Source of the DNA: Trichoplax adhaerens
Lineage: Eukaryota; Placozoa; Uniplacotomia; Trichoplacea; Trichoplacidae
Reading direction: 5' to 3'
Assembly (NCBI RefSeq): GCF_000150275.1
Contig: NW_002060983.1
Span: forward strand, 108,353 to 172,352
Length of the DNA: 64,000 bases
Below are positions 59,281-64,000 of this stretch, one piece after another. The notes beneath the pieces were generated by a model that was given only the letters and a program-made list of their open reading frames with translations, did not search any database and had not been told where the DNA came from. A program made the position numbers and the translations under genes. Each line of letters starts with the position of its first letter. The first letter of the stretch is position 1.

Positions 59281-60930
59281 ATCTAGTATCATGGTTTGTG
59301 AAAATAGCAACATAAAATCCGAAATTTTAACCGAGAATCTTATACATAACTGTAAAATAATCAGTGATTATGAAAAAGTCAATAATACGGTACTATTGCA
59401 ATTTTACAATTGTTGCTCTAAATGATCATTTAAAATTCTCAAGATTCTACTTCAAGTCCATTTTGGTACCCTTGGGAGTAGAAAAAACTGCCCAGTAGAC
59501 AAGAAAAGATCCGAAGATCATTTTATTGTGGTTTAAAATGGAAATAAAATCCCACACTCAACAATTAACTGTTAATGTTCTTATTGATCAACGCGTACTT
59601 TTCAGTTAAATACAGACTGGCAATTACTAAATAATGTTAGTGAAATCTTCGCTGATGTGAAAATTAGTTTTTCCTGTCTTCGATTTAATTTCCAAGCATT
59701 AATTAAAGTGATGATATATATTCAATACTGTATTAATTGACATTGCATCATTTTAGTATACAGGCTATTCGCGCGTAAGGTTAATGTTAGTAATTTAAAA
59801 AAGTAATCAAACGTATTACTCTCTGTGTAAATAGGAATGGGATCATATTGTTCTATTCCCATCTCGGTAAGTCTCTGTACATAATTCGCGGCAGGAGTAC
59901 TATCCAACGCTCATAATAACCATATGTTACCCAGAAATAGTTTTACCTAAAACAGTATTTATAATATATCTAATTCATCTACTACCCACAACTGTTATTA
60001 TTTCTGATAATTGTAATATAGTTGAAACATTACTGAACGAGCTATATTACAAATTTTTATAATAACCGATATATTGCTGAGCATATTAAAAGAGATGCTT
60101 CAAACTTTTTGCGTCATAATTTCTTTAATACGCGTAAACTATTATCTAATCTATTGAATTAAATTTAAAATTCTTCCCGTGTGAAAAAATCTGAGAGCTT
60201 AAATTATCTTCATATGGTATCATGTAATCGTATTAAATATATCAAAATAATTACAGCACAAACAGATGATCGTGCGGTAATTGACATCTACTTCTTTATT
60301 TCATCATTGCTAACAACTGAAATCGCTTTTAATGATAAAAGAATCGAATTCAATTTACTTTTTGGGTAGCAACCGTCAAGAAATATCTTGGCAACTTCTT
60401 TAATGCTTCAGATTAGTTTAAAGATTTTACTTCAAAAATATAATTGAGGTTGTGAATTAACCTCATGAGCACGATAGCGAGTAATTCGAGGGTAAAATTT
60501 TCATAATCTTGTTGCATATTAGCAGTATTGCAATGTTAGTCACTAAAGAAATTCAATACCAAATTTTAAAAATCAGAATAATTTTCCATTCAATTTTTAG
60601 AATTTTGTAACTAATACAGTAATTGCAGCTTGTTATAATGCCATATAGAATGATAAGAAATTCTTATAAATTCTAAGCAGCAGTTACTGATATTTTCTTG
60701 ACAGGCTGCCCTTCATAATTACAACTAATGTCGAGGAAGTTTTCATTATCAATTGACATGAATATTTCTTCCACTCCTCCGGTATACAAGAATAGAAATA
60801 TGCTAGCATTGCTTAGGTGCCTTAGCTGGTAGTAATTAGTAAGCAATTTTTTTAACATCATTGCTATTAGCAATCAAAATTATTCCTGGATATGCCTTAT
60901 GGAAAATATATGGTCGATATCTTCAATACT
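59281..60930. other. Intergenic with two protein-like minus-strand frames
   Basis: No gene I can name. Minus-strand frames at 59722-59907 and 60673-60861 have more balanced, protein-like composition than the background and could be exons or relics; see the separate entry and findings. A plus-strand frame at 60181-60369 starts with GTG and has no motif. Confidence 0.3.
60673..60861 (-). CDS. Possible small gene or terminal exon, unknown
   Basis: From an ATG at 60861 a 62-residue frame contains a hydrophobic run (ASIFLFLYTGG), then an acidic part (VEEIFMSIDNENF), and ends KKISVTAA. I do not recognise it. A possible splice donor (GTAACT) lies before the stop, so it might be an exon rather than a full gene. 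No second exon can be firmly joined to it; the protein-like frame at 59722-59907 on the same strand is a candidate neighbour. Confidence 0.2.
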   Translation of the reverse strand: MMLKKLLTNYYQLRHLSNASIFLFLYTGGVEEIFMSIDNENFLDISCNYEGQPVKKISVTAA

Positions 60931-60935
60931 GTATG

Positions 60936-61234
60936 TGTCACAAACCAGCTTCGTGACAAGAATAACGTAAAACAAATTTCTAAATTACTATAGTCTCCGG
61001 GATTCAGTATCCCTTAACTACCTCTCAAGAATTTAGACGCCTTTGATTCTACGTTAAACTCAACTAGACAATTGAGAACTGCTTTATTCAAATATCTGAC
61101 GGGCTTATATACCCTTCTACAGACGCTAACATACACAAGTCATCTTATAAAAATACTTCGGTGAGAAGATCTACTAACTAATTTTTTATAGTCGGACTAC
61201 AATATGTCCATTCACAGAATCATTTCAGTACACA
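60936..61234 (-). mobile_element. Family B element fragment B4, cut by D2
   Basis: It starts TGTCACAAACCAGCTTCGTG like the complement of the B end, and keeps the AATTTAGACGCCTTTGATTC, TATATACCC and GGACTACAATATGTCC blocks. It stops at CATTTCAGTACAC, about 300 bases in, where the D2 repeat begins. The remaining B sequence does not resume after D2, so this is a deletion or recombination junction rather than a simple insertion. No partner for the flank. Confidence 0.68.
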
Positions 61235-61990
61235 AATTTTATGACGTGACTCGAAGTCACATTAGGAAAATTTAGTGAGGAAAATAGAAAATAAGATGGA
61301 AATTGGCAGAGGTTGTGTTGATTGTTAGGTAGTTAGGATGTTGTTTTTATGACTAAATTTTGATGTTTAAAGGTTGATTTTTAGACTTATATAGTATATT
61401 AATGATAGAAATTATGTTAGAAGTGAAGTTTGATGTATATTTATAGTTAATTTGTTAGTTTTATAGTGTTTTGTAAGGGAATCGTAGGTAAATTGTGTCT
61501 GAACTTTGAATGATTTTTGTTTTCTTAAATGGTGCAAAGTAGTTTTGTAAAACGGATCTTAAGAGCGATTGGTTAGCAAATGTTTAGTTTTAAACACCTC
61601 TGAAGGCTCTACGAAGCCTATAAATGATAGTGCAATTAGAAAATTTAGAGAGAGAGTAGAAGAAGATTTTATTTGAAGAACTTGTATAATTTAAAAGGCC
61701 TTCGGGGTCGAATTGTCGTAAGTTAAAACGTTGTTGTTTTTGAAAGGTTGTTTGGTCGTTGACAGTTTTAAGTCTGTCACTATTTTTAATAATACTTAAA
61801 GCTAAGTATTTGTAATGTTGTTCGGTTTATTTTTCTCTCCATTTTGTATTGTAATAAATTGTTGTTCGGTTATTTTCCCAAATTTTATTTGGTGTCAAAG
61901 TTTTGCTAAGTCGACCAGAGTACAACGAAAGTAGAATCAAAGTTTGTTAAAGTTTTGTAGCTTGATCTCTACAATTTTCATTTCATTACA
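61235..61990 (+). mobile_element. Family D LTR-like element, copy D2
   Basis: Nearly identical in order and spacing to D1 (10652-11412), starting AATTTTATGACGTGAC and ending CATTTCATTACA. It has the stem-loop GTGACTCGAAGTCAC, a TATAAAT box near 61619 and a poly(A)-like ATAAATTG near 61853, where D1 reads AATAAA. Copies D1 and D2 are 50 kb apart and differ mainly by scattered single bases, so D looks younger than the A and B copies with decayed ends. No target duplication found. Confidence 0.62.
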
Positions 61991-63483
61991 AATACCAATT
62001 GCTCATTACGGCATTTTAAAGGTACTTTAATTCGATAGTTTAGTTCAGTTAAAGACAGAAAAGACAAGAAAAGTCTAGGATAATTGTTAGACATCTTGCT
62101 AATTGATAGTTTGGTAGGTTAAGGTAGTAACTCTGCCCGTATTTTGGTTGTTCTTTTAGAAAATTTTGCTGAGATTATCGTTAAAATTATAATAAACTAG
62201 TATTTCCCACCTAATTTATTTTGTTAGGATTTCAATTTTCGTTAGTTTAACTTAAATTTTTCGTGCAATATTACTTGAGAAATTCTAGTAGGAACTTCTA
62301 TGCTTTGACATTAAATGCATATCCTTTCAGACGGAGCTTAGATAATATGTTCTAGTCGTTTTAATGTGTACCTGCGAATGTACTAGTATCACCAACGAGT
62401 CCATTTCTAGCTTTAACTTATTACTTGTCGTCATAATTTTATTCACGTCACTATTATAATGTTGCAAAGATTCTATATAATATTAGCAGTAAGAATAATT
62501 TTATCGTGATATTGAAGATGCGAAAGAATATTTGTTGTGATGTTAAAAAAATGGCGCTTAAAATGGCATAAGCTTATATTTAATATTCTTTCACTAGTTT
62601 ATAACAGCAGAATTAATAAAAACTGCGTAAATGTGTATGTTGGTGAAATTTTGATAGTTTCGCAGAAATTCTTATTTTTTGACTTTATCAATCTAAAAAT
62701 ACTGGAAAGTCGCTGTTTTGATGGCGAAATGGTTAAGAGGATTATTGAAGGCGAAAGTTTAATTTACTGAAATAAATTCGAATGTGATCTAAAAACTTAA
62801 GCCCACTAGGACCAAATCGAAAAGGAATACGTCACATAAGCATATGTTTAATTTTTACAGATTATTTATCGGCAGCAATATAAAGAAACACGTCCTTGCT
62901 ACGTACTTGATGCTCCTTGTTTATGACTAGTACTCATTTACAATTATCAGAATGACTTCGCTGATCAGTACTTATGATTAAAAAAGTAATGACCGAGGAC
63001 AACTCAGAGTACACTAACACTACCATGCAATAGCCAGAAGTAAATAAAATCAATTAATCTAAATCTATATCGTTTGACTCAGTTTTTTAGTATTGGAATA
63101 AGTAAATTTCTTAATAGAGATTCTTTAAAAGTTAGCTGAAGATTAGCTAGACCAGTTTAGGTCTAATCATAAGAGCTGGTTTTGACAGATGTTGCTGATC
63201 TTTTCTTTGATTTCTATATCTGCTTGAAAAGTTAGCGGCACTTTACCATAATAAACAAATGTATCGTATACAATTTTTACTGCATTATTTAAAATAAGAT
63301 TGGGTCTTACTAATCTAGATGAGTATGCTTATTTCAGTATCAGCCTTTGCTCTATATTTGACTAAAAAATTTTGATAAAGTAAAATGAATATCATATATT
63401 ACCGCTATTATATTTAGAAGAAGAATAATAGTCCACTATAAACCATTTAACTTGAAAGTCTACAGGTTTTGTCACAATCATTC
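61991..63483. other. Intergenic, no gene supported
   Basis: A 76-codon frame from ATG 62540 to 62770 is basic at first and later has a mixed, protein-like composition (ends RIIEGESLIY). I do not recognise it and it may be chance or an exon. GAAACACGTCCTTG at about 62886 also occurs near 25577. Confidence 0.35.
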
Positions 63484-63616
63484 AGTCACGGCGCGAACCA
63501 CCGTGAAGAGTAAATGACTAAATTTAGTGTTTAACATTTATAATATGAAAATAACTAATAATGGCTTACAGTAAGAACTACGGTAGTTATTATTTTGTTA
63601 CGGCAGCAATCGTCAT
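63484..63616 (+). mobile_element. Family B element fragment B5
   Basis: It starts AGTCACGGCGCGAACCACCG and keeps the CACGG/CCGTG arms of the B start hairpin, then follows the B3 subfamily (GAAGAGTAAATGACTAAATT, CTTACAGTAAGAACTAC) for about 130 bases before similarity ends. Confidence 0.55.
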
Positions 63617-64000
63617 AATTGAAAGCAATGCAGATATGAATTCAACATTTAATTTCTGTCTATATCAACTTTAAACCTTGAGAATTTACTACAAGATCAG
63701 TATCTTTTTTAATAGCACGTACACTAGTCCAAAACTTATTTGAAACAACTTTAAAATAATTTCTATAATCAGACTTGCCAATCTAGGTAATTGTGAACCG
63801 TCTAATTGTCACGGCCATCAAAATAACTTAGATATAGATGTCCAGTTTACGATAATATTTTGTTTTGAACTTCTCAGAAGTATAAACTACTACTTTAGGA
63901 ATTGTTATTGTTAGTAATAAGCTAAGTTTATATGATGTTGTGATGATATAGTAATATATTGCAAGTAAGTATTGAGAATATAGCAGATTGATAGGGCTTA
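63617..64000. other. Window end, nothing seen
   Basis: AT-rich, no gene or repeat recognised. Confidence 0.4.

Noticed and set aside
1-64000. CRISPR array, prokaryotic operons or viral genome
   Set aside because: No short regular direct repeats with spacers, no closely packed genes with ribosome sites, and all clear genes are animal-type receptors.

Overview
The window looks like a piece of an early-branching animal genome, most probably a placozoan (Trichoplax or Hoilungia type). The DNA is strongly AT-rich. The only convincing genes are seven single-exon, animal-type class A (rhodopsin-like) G-protein-coupled receptors, all on the + strand and spaced by several kb. Eukaryotic TATA and AATAAA signals are present, and there is no operon-like packing. 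Placozoans are known for large, mostly intronless, lineage-specific GPCR repertoires. The species call is inference; a cnidarian or sponge cannot be excluded from sequence alone.

Receptors: GPCR-1 (1901-2980); a tight paralog trio GPCR-2 (20791-21783), GPCR-3 (34495-35478, start revised) and GPCR-4 (39535-40497); two divergent receptors GPCR-5 (43981-44943) and GPCR-6 (50693-51820); and GPCR-7 (58171-59274), which resembles the neuropeptide/amine type most but has altered DRY and NPxxY switches. The trio aligns without gaps through nearly its whole length. It shares a TM3 block (YYTSTHTLT), an ECL2 CDY motif and a TM6 lacking the usual proline. No ligand can be assigned.

Most of the recognisable intergenic structure is repeats. 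At least four families of about 430-760 bp (called A, B, C and D here), plus an older family E, fit solo long terminal repeats. They have TG...CA ends, an internal TATA box and AATAAA. For A, B and C many copies carry target duplications of exactly 5 bp (ATTGT, ATACT, TGATC, AGGTC, GAGTT, CATGG, CCAAC, GCGCC and near-perfect ones). No copy is accompanied by a recognisable gag or pol, so they look like recombination products or very old remnants. One nested insertion is resolved to the base: a C element sits in the last bases of an A element at 32205-33402. Families A, B, C and E also carry a small stem-loop at one or both ends. D carries one near its start.

Other structure: a three-unit tandem repeat of about 320 bp (54.94-55.86 kb), a three-unit repeat of about 55 bp just upstream of GPCR-2, and many isolated perfect hairpins, some in a short GC-rich cluster near 12.35-12.63 kb. 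Two candidate relics of coding sequence (integrase-like near 7.2 kb; a GPCR tail near 18.8 kb) are weak. No rRNA, tRNA or CRISPR array is supported. I saw no convincing operon-like or enzymatic system; the most notable material is the set of hairpin-ended solo-LTR families lying between the receptor genes.
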